Assembly (NCBI GenBank): GCA_030749435.1
Contig: JASMKH010000006.1
Coordinates: 21,579-85,578, forward strand
Reading direction: 5' to 3'
Length of the DNA: 64,000 nucleotides
DNA from: Phycisphaerales bacterium
GTDB taxonomy: Bacteria > Planctomycetota > Phycisphaerae > Phycisphaerales > SM1A02
Part shown: positions 39,602-49,300 of the stretch, in pieces
Layout of the letters: each line of letters begins with the position of its first letter
Position numbering within the stretch: position 1 is the first letter of the stretch
Notes under the pieces: generated by a model
The model's database searches: none
What the model was told of the DNA's origin: nothing
What the model saw: only the letters and a program-made list of their open reading frames with translations
Position numbers and translations under genes: made by a program

Positions 39602-41112
39602 TCGCCGCGCTCCTCGGGCTTCATCAGCGGAAACAGCACAACGTCCCGAATGCTGGTATTGCCGGTCATGAGCATCACGACCCGGTCAATGCCGATTCCG
39701 AACCCACCGGCCGGCGGCATGCCCACCAGCAGTGCATCGAGGAAGTCTTCGTCGAGGCTTCGGAAGGCCGCGTCCTCATCATTGATGCCCTCAAGCTGCT
39801 CGGTGAATCTCGCACGCTGGATGTCGGGATCGTTGAGTTCCGTGTAGAAGTTGCCCAACTCCATCCCGGCAATGAAGAGCTCGGCCCGCCACGCCAGCGA
39901 CGGGTCGTCCTGGTGCGGCCTGGAGAGGGGCGAGAGCGCCGAGGGGAAGTCGGTCACCCACGTGGGGCGGGACGGGTCGATCGTCTCTTCGGCCTCACCA
40001 AAGAGCGCCTCGACCAGCAACCAGGCGTCCCTGGTGTCGGCATCTTCAAGCCCTTTGGCTGTTGCGACGGCTCGCACCGCCGCCTCATCCCCCATGTCGC
40101 ACCCGAACGTTGTCTGGAAGAGCGCCCCGTAGGTTGTTCGATCGAAGTCCGCCTCGTAGTCGATCTCAAGGTCACCGAAGGCCACGGTTCCACCCGCAAG
40201 GCTTCGGAGCAGCGACTCCGTCAGCCGCATGACCGACTCGCAGTCGCCGAAGGCCTCGTAGGCCTCCATCATGGTGAACTCGGGGTTGTGCCGGCGGCTG
40301 ATTCCCTCGTTTCGGAAGTTCCGGTTGATCTCGAACACGCGGCGCATGCCTCCGACCAGCAATCGTTTGAGGTACAACTCCGGCGCGATTCGCATGTACA
40401 GATCGATGTCGAGCGCGTTGTGGTGGGTTACGAACGGCCTCGCAGCAGCGCCGCCGGCGATGGGCTGCATCATTGGCGTCTCAACCTCGACAAATCCATG
40501 CGACTCCATGAATCGCCGAATGTCAGAGACAATCCTGCTGCGTTGAAGAAACGTCGCCATCGTGTCGGGACTGGCGTACATGTCCACGTATCGACGCCGG
40601 TATCGCTGCTCGGCGTCGGTCAACCCGTGGAACTTCTCCGGCGGCGGCGCCAGAGACTTGCAGTGCACTTCGAAGCGGTCAGCCCAGATGCAGATCTCAC
40701 CCCGCCTGGTGCGTCCCACCGGTCCGGCGGCGACAACGATGTCGCCGTAGTCCACCTTGGATGCCAGCTTGAAGGACGCTGGTTCCAGGTCGGCCTTCGA
40801 GCATGAGATCTGCATGTCGCCCGACTCATCCCGAAGCACCATGAAGCACAGTTTCCCCATGGCACGGTGTTGAACCACCCGACCCGCGACCACGGCCCGC
40901 GGACGCGGGTCCGGATCCGGCGTCGGCTCGCCCTCCATCGCCTCGGCAGCGGCTTGGTCGAACATGCCTCGAGCCTCGGCCAGCGGCACGAGCCCCTCGA
41001 CGCGGCGACCCCATGGGTCGATTCCCAGATCGTCGCGCCACCGCGCGAGCTTGGCGCGGCGGGCGGCCACAAGATCCGAGTCGGTCCGTTCGGTCGAGTC
41101 TGTCACGCTCAT
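39598..41112 (-). CDS. lysS: Lysyl-tRNA synthetase (class II)
   Basis: PEKFHGLTDAEQRYRRRYVDMYASPDTM; NRNFRNEGISRRHNPEFTMMEAYEA; GFGIGIDRVVMLMTGNTSIRDVVLFP. Confidence 0.95.
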   Translation of the reverse strand: MSVTDSTERTDSDLVAARRAKLARWRDDLGIDPWGRRVEGLVPLAEARGMFDQAAAEAMEGEPTPDPDPRPRAVVAGRVVQHRAMGKLCFMVLRDESGDMQISCSKADLEPASFKLASKVDYGDIVVAAGPVGRTRRGEICIWADRFEVHCKSLAPPPEKFHGLTDAEQRYRRRYVDMYASPDTMATFLQRSRIVSDIRRFMESHGFVEVETPMMQPIAGGAAARPFVTHHNALDIDLYMRIAPELYLKRLLVGGMRRVFEINRNFRNEGISRRHNPEFTMMEAYEAFGDCESVMRLTESLLRSLAGGTVAFGDLEIDYEADFDRTTYGALFQTTFGCDMGDEAAVRAVATAKGLEDADTRDAWLLVEALFGEAEETIDPSRPTWVTDFPSALSPLSRPHQDDPSLAWRAELFIAGMELGNFYTELNDPDIQRARFTEQLEGINDEDAAFRSLDEDFLDALLVGMPPAGGFGIGIDRVVMLMTGNTSIRDVVLFPLMKPEERGE

Positions 41113-41168
41113 GCCCGTACGATACTCCCACCCGGTCCTCGGCGGACGAGGCGTGGAGAGATGACGTG

Positions 41169-41912
41169 ATGGACCACGTGGCGATCGTAACTGGCGCAGG
41201 CACCGGCATCGGGCGAGCCGTGGCCGCGCGGCTGGCCGAACGAGGATCGAAGGTCATCATGCTCGGCCGTCGCCGCAATGAACTGGAAGCCGCTGCGGCA
41301 GACGTTCAGGGAGAGGTACGCATTCATCCGGGCGACGTCCGCTGTCCGGAGGATCTGCAATCCGCGGTTCACGCTGGGGACGCGCTCGGAGGTGTCAACC
41401 TGCTCATCAACAACGCGGGCATCATGCCGATCGCACCGGCATCCTCCGCATCGCTGGAGGATTGGCGTGACACTGTGGACGTCAACGTCACAGGCGCTCT
41501 GAATGCGATTCATGCCGTTCTACCAGGCATGCAGCAGCGCGGGGGCGGCCACATCGTCAACATCTCGTCAGTTGCGGGACAGCATCCCTTCCCGAGCGCC
41601 AGCGTCTACTCGGCCAGCAAGTCGGCATTGGATGCGATCAGCGAAGGCCTGCGGGCCGAGTTTGCAGCTGGCATGAAACATGGTGGTCCGCGCATTCGCG
41701 TGACGTCGATCGCGCCCGGCGCGGTCCTCACAGACTTGACATCGAGCATTCGCGACGAAGAGACGCGAGTTGGCACCGAGGCCTACTACGAAGCGATGGA
41801 CCAGCCATTGACTGCGGCGGACGTCGCCGATGCGGTCCTGTTCGCAGTAGAGGCGCCCAACCACGTCTGCATCTCCAACCTCACCATCCGACCGACGGCG
41901 ATGACACGATGA
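41169..41912 (+). CDS. SDR-family oxidoreductase
   Basis: VAIVTGAGTGIGRAVAARL; NNAG; ISSVAGQHPFPSASVYSASKSAL. Confidence 0.92.
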   Translation: MDHVAIVTGAGTGIGRAVAARLAERGSKVIMLGRRRNELEAAAADVQGEVRIHPGDVRCPEDLQSAVHAGDALGGVNLLINNAGIMPIAPASSASLEDWRDTVDVNVTGALNAIHAVLPGMQQRGGGHIVNISSVAGQHPFPSASVYSASKSALDAISEGLRAEFAAGMKHGGPRIRVTSIAPGAVLTDLTSSIRDEETRVGTEAYYEAMDQPLTAADVADAVLFAVEAPNHVCISNLTIRPTAMTR

Positions 41913-42448
41913 GCCGACCAGCCGTTTTCCTCGACCGGGACAACACGATCATCCGCAACGAGGGTGACCTCGGCGATCCCGAGTGCGTCGTGCTGATGCC
42001 CACCGCTCGATTGGCCCTCGCCAGACTTCACGCCGCTGGCTGGCCGCTCGTCGTCATCACCAACCAGGGTGGTGTTGCTCGCGGCAGATACGGAGAGGAT
42101 GACGTCCGGGCCGTACACGCGCGTACCCAGGAATTGCTGGGCGATGTTCCCGTACTCGATTGGCTCTGGTGTCCCTATCACCCAACCGGCACCGTGCCGC
42201 ACTACACCCGCGAACATCCGTGGCGAAAACCGGCACCGGGCATGCTGCTGGAAGCGGCCAGTCGCCACGGCCTCGACCTCGCCGCCTCGTGGCTGGTCGG
42301 AGATCACGACCGTGACATCGCGGCCGGGCAGGCCGTTGGCTGCAGGACCGTGCTGCTGGGCGAGTCGGCTGGCGATCCTCCGCCCGACTTTGTCGCGGGG
42401 ACCATGCAGGCGGCGGCTGAGGCAATACTTGGAGCCCCACCGCCGTGA
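41909..42448 (+). CDS. gmhB: D-glycero-D-manno-heptose-1,7-bisphosphate 7-phosphatase-like HAD phosphatase
   Basis: AVFLDRDNTIIRNEGDL; VVITNQGGVARGRY; WRKPAPGMLLEAA; WLVGDHDRDIAAG. Confidence 0.85.
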   Translation: MSRPAVFLDRDNTIIRNEGDLGDPECVVLMPTARLALARLHAAGWPLVVITNQGGVARGRYGEDDVRAVHARTQELLGDVPVLDWLWCPYHPTGTVPHYTREHPWRKPAPGMLLEAASRHGLDLAASWLVGDHDRDIAAGQAVGCRTVLLGESAGDPPPDFVAGTMQAAAEAILGAPPP

Positions 42449-43494
42449 TCGACTGGTCTCCGGTGCAACGCGTGTGCGTGCTCATGCCGACCTGGATCGG
42501 TGATGTCTGCATGGCGACTCCCACGCTGCGGCTGCTCCGCGATCGGCTGCCCGAAGACGCTTCCATCATTGCTGCAATGCGGCCGGGAATGACGCCGCTC
42601 CTGCAGGGACTGCCCTGGCTCGACGACATCATCGAGTGTGATCCCCGGGGTCTTGCCGGCCCGTGGCGAGCCGGATCCCGCCTCGCCGCGGTCAAGCCCG
42701 ACGCCATCCTGGTGCTGCCGGGAAGCTGGCGATCGGCGCTCACAGCGCGTCTGAGTGGAGCCCGGAAGCGGATCGGGTACGCCCGCGATGCGCGAGGATG
42801 GCTGCTCACCGATGCAGTCAAGCCGCCGGATCGCAGCCAGCCCGTCGCGACCATCGCGTGGTACGCCCAACTTGTCGACCCCACCACCGAGGCCGGATTG
42901 CCCGAGTTCGCCGTCACTGATTCCGACCGCGCCGACGCTGCTGAAGTCCTTCCACCACACTTCAAGCACTATGCGGTACTGGTCCCCGGAGCCAATCGGA
43001 CAGACAAGCGGTGGCCGGCTGAACGCTTCGTCGAGATCGCCAATCGACTGCATTCATCGCGAGGATGGTCGATCGTCGTCGCTGGCGGGCCGAGTGAACA
43101 GTCGCTCTGCGGCGAGGTTGCCTCGGCATGCGCAGGACCAGTGGTCGATCTCGCTGCTGCCGGCAGTTCGCTCGGGGCGCTCAAGGCAATTGTCGCCGAG
43201 GCCCAACTCATGATCACCAACGACACCGGCCCACGGCACGTCGCCATCGGGCTGGGCACGCCGGTCGTCTCGCTCTTTGGACCAACGGACCATCGGTGGA
43301 CGCTGATGCCCGAGGCGAACGAGTGCAGGCTGCTTGCTGAACCGTTTCTTCCCGAATCGCTGGTGGCCGACCGCTGCGCCGCGGCGTGTGCGATCGACCG
43401 TATCACCATCGAGGACGTCTACCAGGCCACATGGCTCGTCCGGCCCCCCGACGACGGTGCCTCAGCGCCAACTCGTCCCCGTCCCGCCGCCTGA
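42445..43494 (+). CDS. waaF: Family 9 glycosyltransferase (heptosyltransferase II-like)
   Basis: MPTWIGDVCMATPTLRLLRDRLP; VPGANRTDKRWPAERF; ITNDTGPRHVAIGLGTPVVSLFGPTDHRW. Confidence 0.88.
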   Translation: MIDWSPVQRVCVLMPTWIGDVCMATPTLRLLRDRLPEDASIIAAMRPGMTPLLQGLPWLDDIIECDPRGLAGPWRAGSRLAAVKPDAILVLPGSWRSALTARLSGARKRIGYARDARGWLLTDAVKPPDRSQPVATIAWYAQLVDPTTEAGLPEFAVTDSDRADAAEVLPPHFKHYAVLVPGANRTDKRWPAERFVEIANRLHSSRGWSIVVAGGPSEQSLCGEVASACAGPVVDLAAAGSSLGALKAIVAEAQLMITNDTGPRHVAIGLGTPVVSLFGPTDHRWTLMPEANECRLLAEPFLPESLVADRCAAACAIDRITIEDVYQATWLVRPPDDGASAPTRPRPAA

Positions 43495-43508
43495 TAGCAT
43501 CCCGCACG

Positions 43509-44846
43509 ATGTCCGAATCGCACACGAACGGCTCTGGCCCGGAGTCGAGACGGCACGAAGTACGCTGTCAGCGGCTTGCGACTGCAGCTGCGGCAGATCC
43601 GATCGGACACCGCATTCACGTCGCACTGGCGATGCTGTGGGCGTGCACGCTCCCACTGCAGATGATTCCGGCGGCCAAGGACGTCGCGCTGCTCATGCTG
43701 ATCGCCTGGGCGGCGATTCGAGCCCTGATCGGCGGAGTGGCGCCCGCGTGGCGGCCCATCGTGACCCGGCCGGTCGCCTGGCTGCTGACTGCGTGGGGGC
43801 TGTGGACGTGCGCGGCGCTCCTGTGGTCGCCTGATACGCAGGCCGGCATTGAGGAGTTGGCCAACTACCGCGCATTCTTCGTTCCGCTCGCGGTGTTCCC
43901 GATCCTGCTGGATCTCCGCCGCGTGCTGTGGGCATTCCTGGTTGGCGTTGCGATCGTCAACGTCGTGCAGGTCCTGCAGGCCATGGGTGCGCCGGGGTTC
44001 ACCCCCGAGGTTGCCGACCGGTTCTTTGCGTGGATGGCGCCCAACCCGGGGGGGCTCCTCATTGCAGCGGCATTTGTCGCCCACGCGGCGTGGCTCGTCG
44101 TGGAGCGGCGAGGTGGCGTCTCCGGACTGCACGTCGCTGGCGCCGCGCTCGCCGCACTGGGCCTGGCCCTCATGCAGAATCGAGGCGGCATCGTGGCCGC
44201 AGCGATCGGGGTCATCATGCTGCTTCTGATCGTGGTTGCCCTGCTTCCCCGCGCTCGTTCCACCGTGCTGCTTGTTGCAGCCTCCCTGACGTTTGGTCTG
44301 TCTGCAGGGCTGCTCATCGACGACCTGCTCCTGGGATCCAGCATCGGCAATCCCGTGCGGCAGCGTGTGCAGGAAGGCTTCGATGACGTGCGCAACACGC
44401 CAGAGTACGAGGCCAAGCGGCTTGTCCAACGTTCGGTCACCATGCGACTCACCGCATGGCGTGAGTTGACTCAGGTCATTCGGGCACAACCCCTCGGGGG
44501 AACCGGGCTCGGCGGGCTCGCACCGGCCCTGCTTGAGGCTGGTGGCGAGGCCGCGGCTGCAGACGACTTGCCACCGCATCGCCACGGCCACAACTCGTGG
44601 CTCTTCACCGCGGCGGCGACCGGTCTGATCGGTCTGGCGCTCATGCTCTGCACGATCTGGGGCGGAGCAATCGACCTGCTGACCCGGCTGAGCGCATTCC
44701 CTGAGGCATTGGTGTGCCTCGGCATCCTCCTCACGTGGATGATCGCCAATATGTTCGACTCGCTCATTCTCTCGGGCGGAACAGCCGGTCTGCTGATGCT
44801 CGGTCTGCTGGCAGCGTTCATCCCACGAACCCGCACCGATTCATGA
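43509..44846 (+). CDS. O-antigen ligase-like (Wzy_C family) membrane protein
   Basis: Polytopic; RSVTMRLTAWRELTQVIRAQPLGGTGLGG, PPHRHGHNSWLFTAAATGLIGLAL. Confidence 0.85.
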   Translation: MSESHTNGSGPESRRHEVRCQRLATAAAADPIGHRIHVALAMLWACTLPLQMIPAAKDVALLMLIAWAAIRALIGGVAPAWRPIVTRPVAWLLTAWGLWTCAALLWSPDTQAGIEELANYRAFFVPLAVFPILLDLRRVLWAFLVGVAIVNVVQVLQAMGAPGFTPEVADRFFAWMAPNPGGLLIAAAFVAHAAWLVVERRGGVSGLHVAGAALAALGLALMQNRGGIVAAAIGVIMLLLIVVALLPRARSTVLLVAASLTFGLSAGLLIDDLLLGSSIGNPVRQRVQEGFDDVRNTPEYEAKRLVQRSVTMRLTAWRELTQVIRAQPLGGTGLGGLAPALLEAGGEAAAADDLPPHRHGHNSWLFTAAATGLIGLALMLCTIWGGAIDLLTRLSAFPEALVCLGILLTWMIANMFDSLILSGGTAGLLMLGLLAAFIPRTRTDS

Positions 44847-45514
44847 GTTGGGCGCTGTTCATCGCCGGCGCGTACCTGATCGGGTCGATCCCGTTCGGCG
44901 TCATCATTGCGAAAGCGAAAGGGGTCGACATTACGGCGCATGGATCCGGCAACATCGGCGCCACCAATGTCGGCCGCGTACTCGGACGACGACTCGGATT
45001 GACCTGTTTTTTGCTCGACGTAGGGAAGGGCGCTGGTCCCGTGCTCATCGCCGGGGCAAGCCATGATCTGCTGGGCCGGTGGGCCACCGAGATCACTGCC
45101 AGCGCGAGTTGGCTCTGGCTCGCCGTTGCAGTCGCCGCGCTGACCGGTCACATGGCTTCGGTATTCCTCGGGTTCCGCGGTGGCAAGGGGGTCGCAACCG
45201 CATTCGGTGGCCTCGCCGCCATGTGGCCGACGCTGGGCATTCCCGCGGTCATCGCGCTGGGGTGCTGGATTGCCGTCGTGGCCTGCACACGCATCGTCTC
45301 GGCCGCAAGCATGGCAGCGGCCATCGCACTTCCCGCAGCCACGCTCGCCCTGCTGCTCACCACCGCGCCGGGTGAGGAAGCGGCGGACATCACCCGCCGG
45401 CTCGCCCCTCCCATCATCGTCTCATTCGGAATCGCGGGGCTCGTGCTCTGGCGGCACCGGACCAACATCGGCCGACTCCTCAAGGGCACGGAACACCGCA
45501 TCGGTCGACGATGA
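44843..45514 (+). CDS. plsY: Glycerol-3-phosphate acyltransferase PlsY
   Basis: YLIGSIPFGVIIAKAKGVDITAHGSGNIGATNVGRVLGRR; HMASVFLGFRGGKGVATAFG. Confidence 0.95.
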   Translation: MSWALFIAGAYLIGSIPFGVIIAKAKGVDITAHGSGNIGATNVGRVLGRRLGLTCFLLDVGKGAGPVLIAGASHDLLGRWATEITASASWLWLAVAVAALTGHMASVFLGFRGGKGVATAFGGLAAMWPTLGIPAVIALGCWIAVVACTRIVSAASMAAAIALPAATLALLLTTAPGEEAADITRRLAPPIIVSFGIAGLVLWRHRTNIGRLLKGTEHRIGRR

Positions 45515-46399
45515 ACCGGTCGCGGCAGGCCAGCCCGCCAGAAGCAGCGCGGCTGCGACGGCGATTGGGTAGAGCACGTCGACCAGATCACGCGTCCGCA
45601 TCGGGCCGGCTGCCCTGAGCAGGATCACCGCGGCCAGCGGCAGTCCTGCGATCGCCACGCCCAGTCCCGGCGACACCAGCCCGCACGCCACGCCCAGCAG
45701 CGTCAGGGCACCGGCCGCGGCGGTCAGCGCCTCGGCGCACCACCATGTCTTCTCCGCACCGATCGTATTGGGCAGCGTCCGAGTTCCGTGTCTCGCGTCG
45801 CTGTCCGCATCATCCAGATCACAGAGCATCGCCCCCGCCATGACATGCATGAACAGTGCCGCCGCGGCGAGTGCGAGCGGCGCCCATTGAACCGTCGCTC
45901 CGAAGCGAGGCCAGCCCGGGAAAGCCACGAGCACGACCGCCATCGCCGTCATGCTCGCTGCGACCACGGCGTTCTTGAGCAGCAGTCGATCCTTGAGTCG
46001 CCAGGCCCCCGGGGGGTGGGCGTATCCGATCATGCCGAGCACCGCAAGGGGAACCAGGGCAGCTGCGAACACCCCCTCTGCCAGACTCAACGCGAACGAG
46101 GCGAGCAGCACCGCCGAGGCCAGTACCCGGGAGTGAGGTACGCGTCTTCGCAGAAACCGAACGCGCTCGGGCGTAGACGCCAGATCGGCCCGGTCCGGCA
46201 TCGACGGCCACGGGCCGAGACGATCAAGCAGGTAGGTGCCCGTCGTCAGGAAGCCCGCAATGGCGACGGGCCGCCATCGAAACGGTCCGCCCGTCAGAGA
46301 CTCGATGAAGAGCACACATCCCCCGGCGTAGAGTCCCGGCCACACGGCAAGGTGACCACACGCGTCCAGCATCGTCTCAGTCCGTCGAGCGGCAGTCAT
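45422..46399 (-). CDS. UbiA-family prenyltransferase-like membrane protein
   Basis: Polytopic; DLDDADSDARHGTRTLPNTIGAEKTWW (second UbiA Asp-rich-like motif); start at MTAARRTETM. Confidence 0.65.
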   Translation of the reverse strand: MTAARRTETMLDACGHLAVWPGLYAGGCVLFIESLTGGPFRWRPVAIAGFLTTGTYLLDRLGPWPSMPDRADLASTPERVRFLRRRVPHSRVLASAVLLASFALSLAEGVFAAALVPLAVLGMIGYAHPPGAWRLKDRLLLKNAVVAASMTAMAVVLVAFPGWPRFGATVQWAPLALAAAALFMHVMAGAMLCDLDDADSDARHGTRTLPNTIGAEKTWWCAEALTAAAGALTLLGVACGLVSPGLGVAIAGLPLAAVILLRAAGPMRTRDLVDVLYPIAVAAALLLAGWPAATGSSSTDAVFRALEESADVGPVPPEHEPRDSE

Positions 46400-46423
46400 T
46401 CCGGGGTCCTGTATCATGCCCAC

Positions 46424-47860
46424 TTGAGCCAAGACGCTGCAGGGTATCGATCGCCGCTCTCCACGCGGTATGCCTCCGCCGAGATGCAATCGGTCTGGTC
46501 GGACATGCACCGGTTCCGCATCTGGCGTCGCCTCTGGCTCGCGCTGGCCGAGTCCGAACAGCAACTTGGCTTGGATATCTCCGACTCGCAACTCGACGCG
46601 ATGCGATCGCACCTCGATGACATCGACCTTGATGCGGCCCGCAGTTACGAGCGGAAGCTTCGACACGATGTCATGGCCCACGTCCACGCCTGGGGCGATG
46701 TGATCCCGGAGGCTCGCGGCATTATCCACCTCGGCGCCACGAGCCAGTTCGTCAACTGCAACACCGAACTCATCCTCATACGGGATGCCATCGAGATCGT
46801 CGCGGCCAAGACAGTTGGCGTCATTCTTTCGTTGTGCGCATTCGCCGAGAAGTGGAAGGACCTGCCCACGCTCGGCGCCACGCACTATCAACCCGCCCAG
46901 CCCGTCACGGTCGGGCGCCGCGCCGCATCCTGGGCGCAGGACCTCTGGCTCGCGCTCGAGGATCTTGAGTATCGCCTCGATCGCCTGCGGTTCCGCGGCG
47001 TCCGTGGAGCCACTGGCTCACAGGCGTCGTTCATGACGCTCTTTGATGGCGAGGCCTCGAAAGTCGAGTCGCTCGATCAACTCGTCACCGAACGCATGGG
47101 GTGGCCTGCCCAGCGGCGATACCTCGTCACCGGCCAGACCTATCCCCGCCTCGTGGATGCCCAGGTGCTCGCCTCGCTCGCTGCGGTTGCCGCCGCCGCG
47201 CACAAGTGCGCCACCGACATCCGGCTCCTCGCTGGCGTCCGTGAACTCGAGGAGCCATTCGAGAAGAATCAGATCGGTTCTTCGGCCATGGCCTACAAAC
47301 GCAATCCCATGCGGTGCGAGCGAGCCTGCGGCATGGCCCGGTTCGTCATGACGCTTGCCGCCTCGCCGCTGCAGACCGCGTCCGTGCAGTGGCTGGAGCG
47401 AACGCTCGACGACTCCTCGAATCGCCGTCTCGTCCTTCCCGAGGCGTTTCTGGCGCTGGATGGACTGCTCGACGTCATGCGCAACGTCGCCGATGGGCTG
47501 ATCGTCCGCCCCGCTGTGGTCGAGGCGAGACTGCAGGCGGAACTCCCGTTCATGGCCACCGAAGACCTGATGATGGCGGCCGTCAAGCGTGGTGCCGACC
47601 GGCAGGAGGCGCATGAACTGGTCCGGAAGCATGCGATGGCTGCGGCCGAGGCGGTCAAGGAGGGCGGCGAGAATGATCTGCTGGAGCGGCTGGCGGGGGA
47701 AGCCTGCTTCGCCGGAATCAATCTGGCAGGTGTGCTCGACCCGAATCGGTATGTCGGCACGTGCCCCGAGCAGGTGAGCCGCTTCATCGGGGCTGCCCGC
47801 AGCAGCATCGAGCCGCGGTGGTCGGGCCGGATTCCCGGGCCCTCGGACCCCGGAATCTAG
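46424..47860 (+). CDS. purB: Adenylosuccinate lyase
   Basis: HLGATSQFVNCNTE; PTLGATHYQPAQPVTVGRR; GSSAMAYKRNPMRCERACG; TTG start at 46424 inferred because no suitable ATG precedes the conserved N-terminus. Confidence 0.93.
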   Translation: MSQDAAGYRSPLSTRYASAEMQSVWSDMHRFRIWRRLWLALAESEQQLGLDISDSQLDAMRSHLDDIDLDAARSYERKLRHDVMAHVHAWGDVIPEARGIIHLGATSQFVNCNTELILIRDAIEIVAAKTVGVILSLCAFAEKWKDLPTLGATHYQPAQPVTVGRRAASWAQDLWLALEDLEYRLDRLRFRGVRGATGSQASFMTLFDGEASKVESLDQLVTERMGWPAQRRYLVTGQTYPRLVDAQVLASLAAVAAAAHKCATDIRLLAGVRELEEPFEKNQIGSSAMAYKRNPMRCERACGMARFVMTLAASPLQTASVQWLERTLDDSSNRRLVLPEAFLALDGLLDVMRNVADGLIVRPAVVEARLQAELPFMATEDLMMAAVKRGADRQEAHELVRKHAMAAAEAVKEGGENDLLERLAGEACFAGINLAGVLDPNRYVGTCPEQVSRFIGAARSSIEPRWSGRIPGPSDPGI

Positions 47861-48032
47861 CGGGATTTACCGAACAACCACCGAACAGACCTCGCCAAAA
47901 GGGGCTGATACCACGAAAAACGGCGGAATCAGACCAACATGACCGATACTCTCGCCAGTCATGGGCCCCCCCTCCCGGCGTACGGGAATGGGTGCGAGTG
48001 CCCTTCAGGGGCAAGGCGGAGGACTCACGTCG

Positions 48033-48206
48033 ATGCAGTCATACGAAACTCTCAAGAACCTCATTGAAGCGACAGCTGATGATGTCGCCAAGTGCGCTGG
48101 CGGCAACAAGGCCGCAGGAACGCGGGTCAGAAAGGCCATGCAGGACATCAAGAACGCAGCGCAGGACGTCCGCAAGGAAGTGCTGACGATGCGTGATGGC
48201 TCCTAG
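48033..48206 (+). CDS. Small histone H1-like (Hc1-like) DNA-binding protein
   Basis: MQSYETLKNLIEATADDVAKCAGGNKAAGTRVRKAMQDIKNAAQDVRKEVLTMRDGS, 57 aa; GGAGG about 9 nt upstream of ATG. Confidence 0.75.
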   Translation: MQSYETLKNLIEATADDVAKCAGGNKAAGTRVRKAMQDIKNAAQDVRKEVLTMRDGS

Positions 48207-48229
48207 CCAGTCGATCCAACAAACTTCAG

Positions 48230-48258
48230 AGCGACCACCGGCACTGCCGGTGGTCGCT
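48230..48258 (+). terminator. Rho-independent-like hairpin downstream of the histone-like gene
   Basis: agcgaccaccggcactgccggtggtcgct; 11+ bp perfect stem, weak T-tract. Confidence 0.7.
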
Positions 48259-48327
48259 GTGTTGGGCCTGATTCAGGCCCAGCCACGTTGAAGAAGCCTC
48301 GGCCCTCCGGCTATTCTTGCCGCCACC

Positions 48328-48804
48328 ATGGCTGAGCCGCTCTTCGATATCTCGGGGCACGACCTGTCCCGCACGCATGTGAGCCCGGAGTTGCTCGATG
48401 AACTCCTGCCTCAGTGCGGTGACATGCGACAACTCGACCGTGTGGTATGGATCGATGAGGCCTCCAAGCACGCCATCGGCATCAAGAAAGTGCGGGACGA
48501 CGAGTTCTGGGTTCCCGGTCATATCCCGGGACGACCACTGCTGCCCGGTGTCATCATGATCGAGGCAGCAGCGCAGCTCAGCAGCGTTCTGTATCAGTAC
48601 AGACTCAACTTTGAGAACGCCGGGTTTCTCGGATTCACGCGTGTGGACGACTGTGTGTTCCGCGGAAGCGCCGTCCCCGGAGACACAATGGTCCTGTTGG
48701 CGGTCGAGAAGAAGTTTCAGCGGCGGCGATTCGCGTGCTATGCCCAGGGCCTGATTGATGGCAATGTCATCTTTGAGGTCAGGTGCACCGGCATGCGGAT
48801 CTAG
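48328..48804 (+). CDS. FabZ/FabA-type 3-hydroxyacyl-ACP dehydratase-like protein
   Basis: FWVPGHIPGRPLLPGVIMIEAAAQLSSVL hot-dog signature. Confidence 0.85.
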   Translation: MAEPLFDISGHDLSRTHVSPELLDELLPQCGDMRQLDRVVWIDEASKHAIGIKKVRDDEFWVPGHIPGRPLLPGVIMIEAAAQLSSVLYQYRLNFENAGFLGFTRVDDCVFRGSAVPGDTMVLLAVEKKFQRRRFACYAQGLIDGNVIFEVRCTGMRI

Positions 48805-48813
48805 CGGATTGCG

Positions 48814-49254
48814 TCAGTACCCAAGCACGAAACCCGCTTCAAACACCATGCCCGAGTTACGGTATCCGTGGCCGCTTCGGACCGGAAACGGTCGATGCGA
48901 TCCGCAATAGTCGTTGATGATGATTGGTGAGCCCCAACCCCACCCATAGCCGTACCAGCCATACCCAGGACCGGTCCCGCCCCATCCACCCCACCGCGGC
49001 GAACTCCATTCGGCGAAAGCGCCGTCTGAACTTGACTCGGGAATGGTCAACAGAATCACGTCGCCCGCGTGATCTCGAGCGGGGTCGTTGCTGACAAACC
49101 GCTGCAGGGGCGTTACGCGGTTCACGCTCGTGCTGGGCGACGGCACAGCCTTCACAGCCGGGGCGGCAGCCGGTGGCGGGGGCATCTTGAGCACCACACC
49201 CCCGAGTGCGGGTGCTGCCACCAGGACGGTCGAGATGGCCCAACGGGCTGACAT
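48814..49254 (-). CDS. Small secreted Gly/Trp-rich hypothetical protein
   Basis: 146 aa, signal peptide, WGGWGGTGPGYGWYGYGWGWGSP tract. Confidence 0.5.
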   Translation of the reverse strand: MSARWAISTVLVAAPALGGVVLKMPPPPAAAPAVKAVPSPSTSVNRVTPLQRFVSNDPARDHAGDVILLTIPESSSDGAFAEWSSPRWGGWGGTGPGYGWYGYGWGWGSPIIINDYCGSHRPFPVRSGHGYRNSGMVFEAGFVLGY

Positions 49255-49300
49255 GACATCCCTATCCTACGCCCTGACAGGCCACACGCAAGGAATCCCG

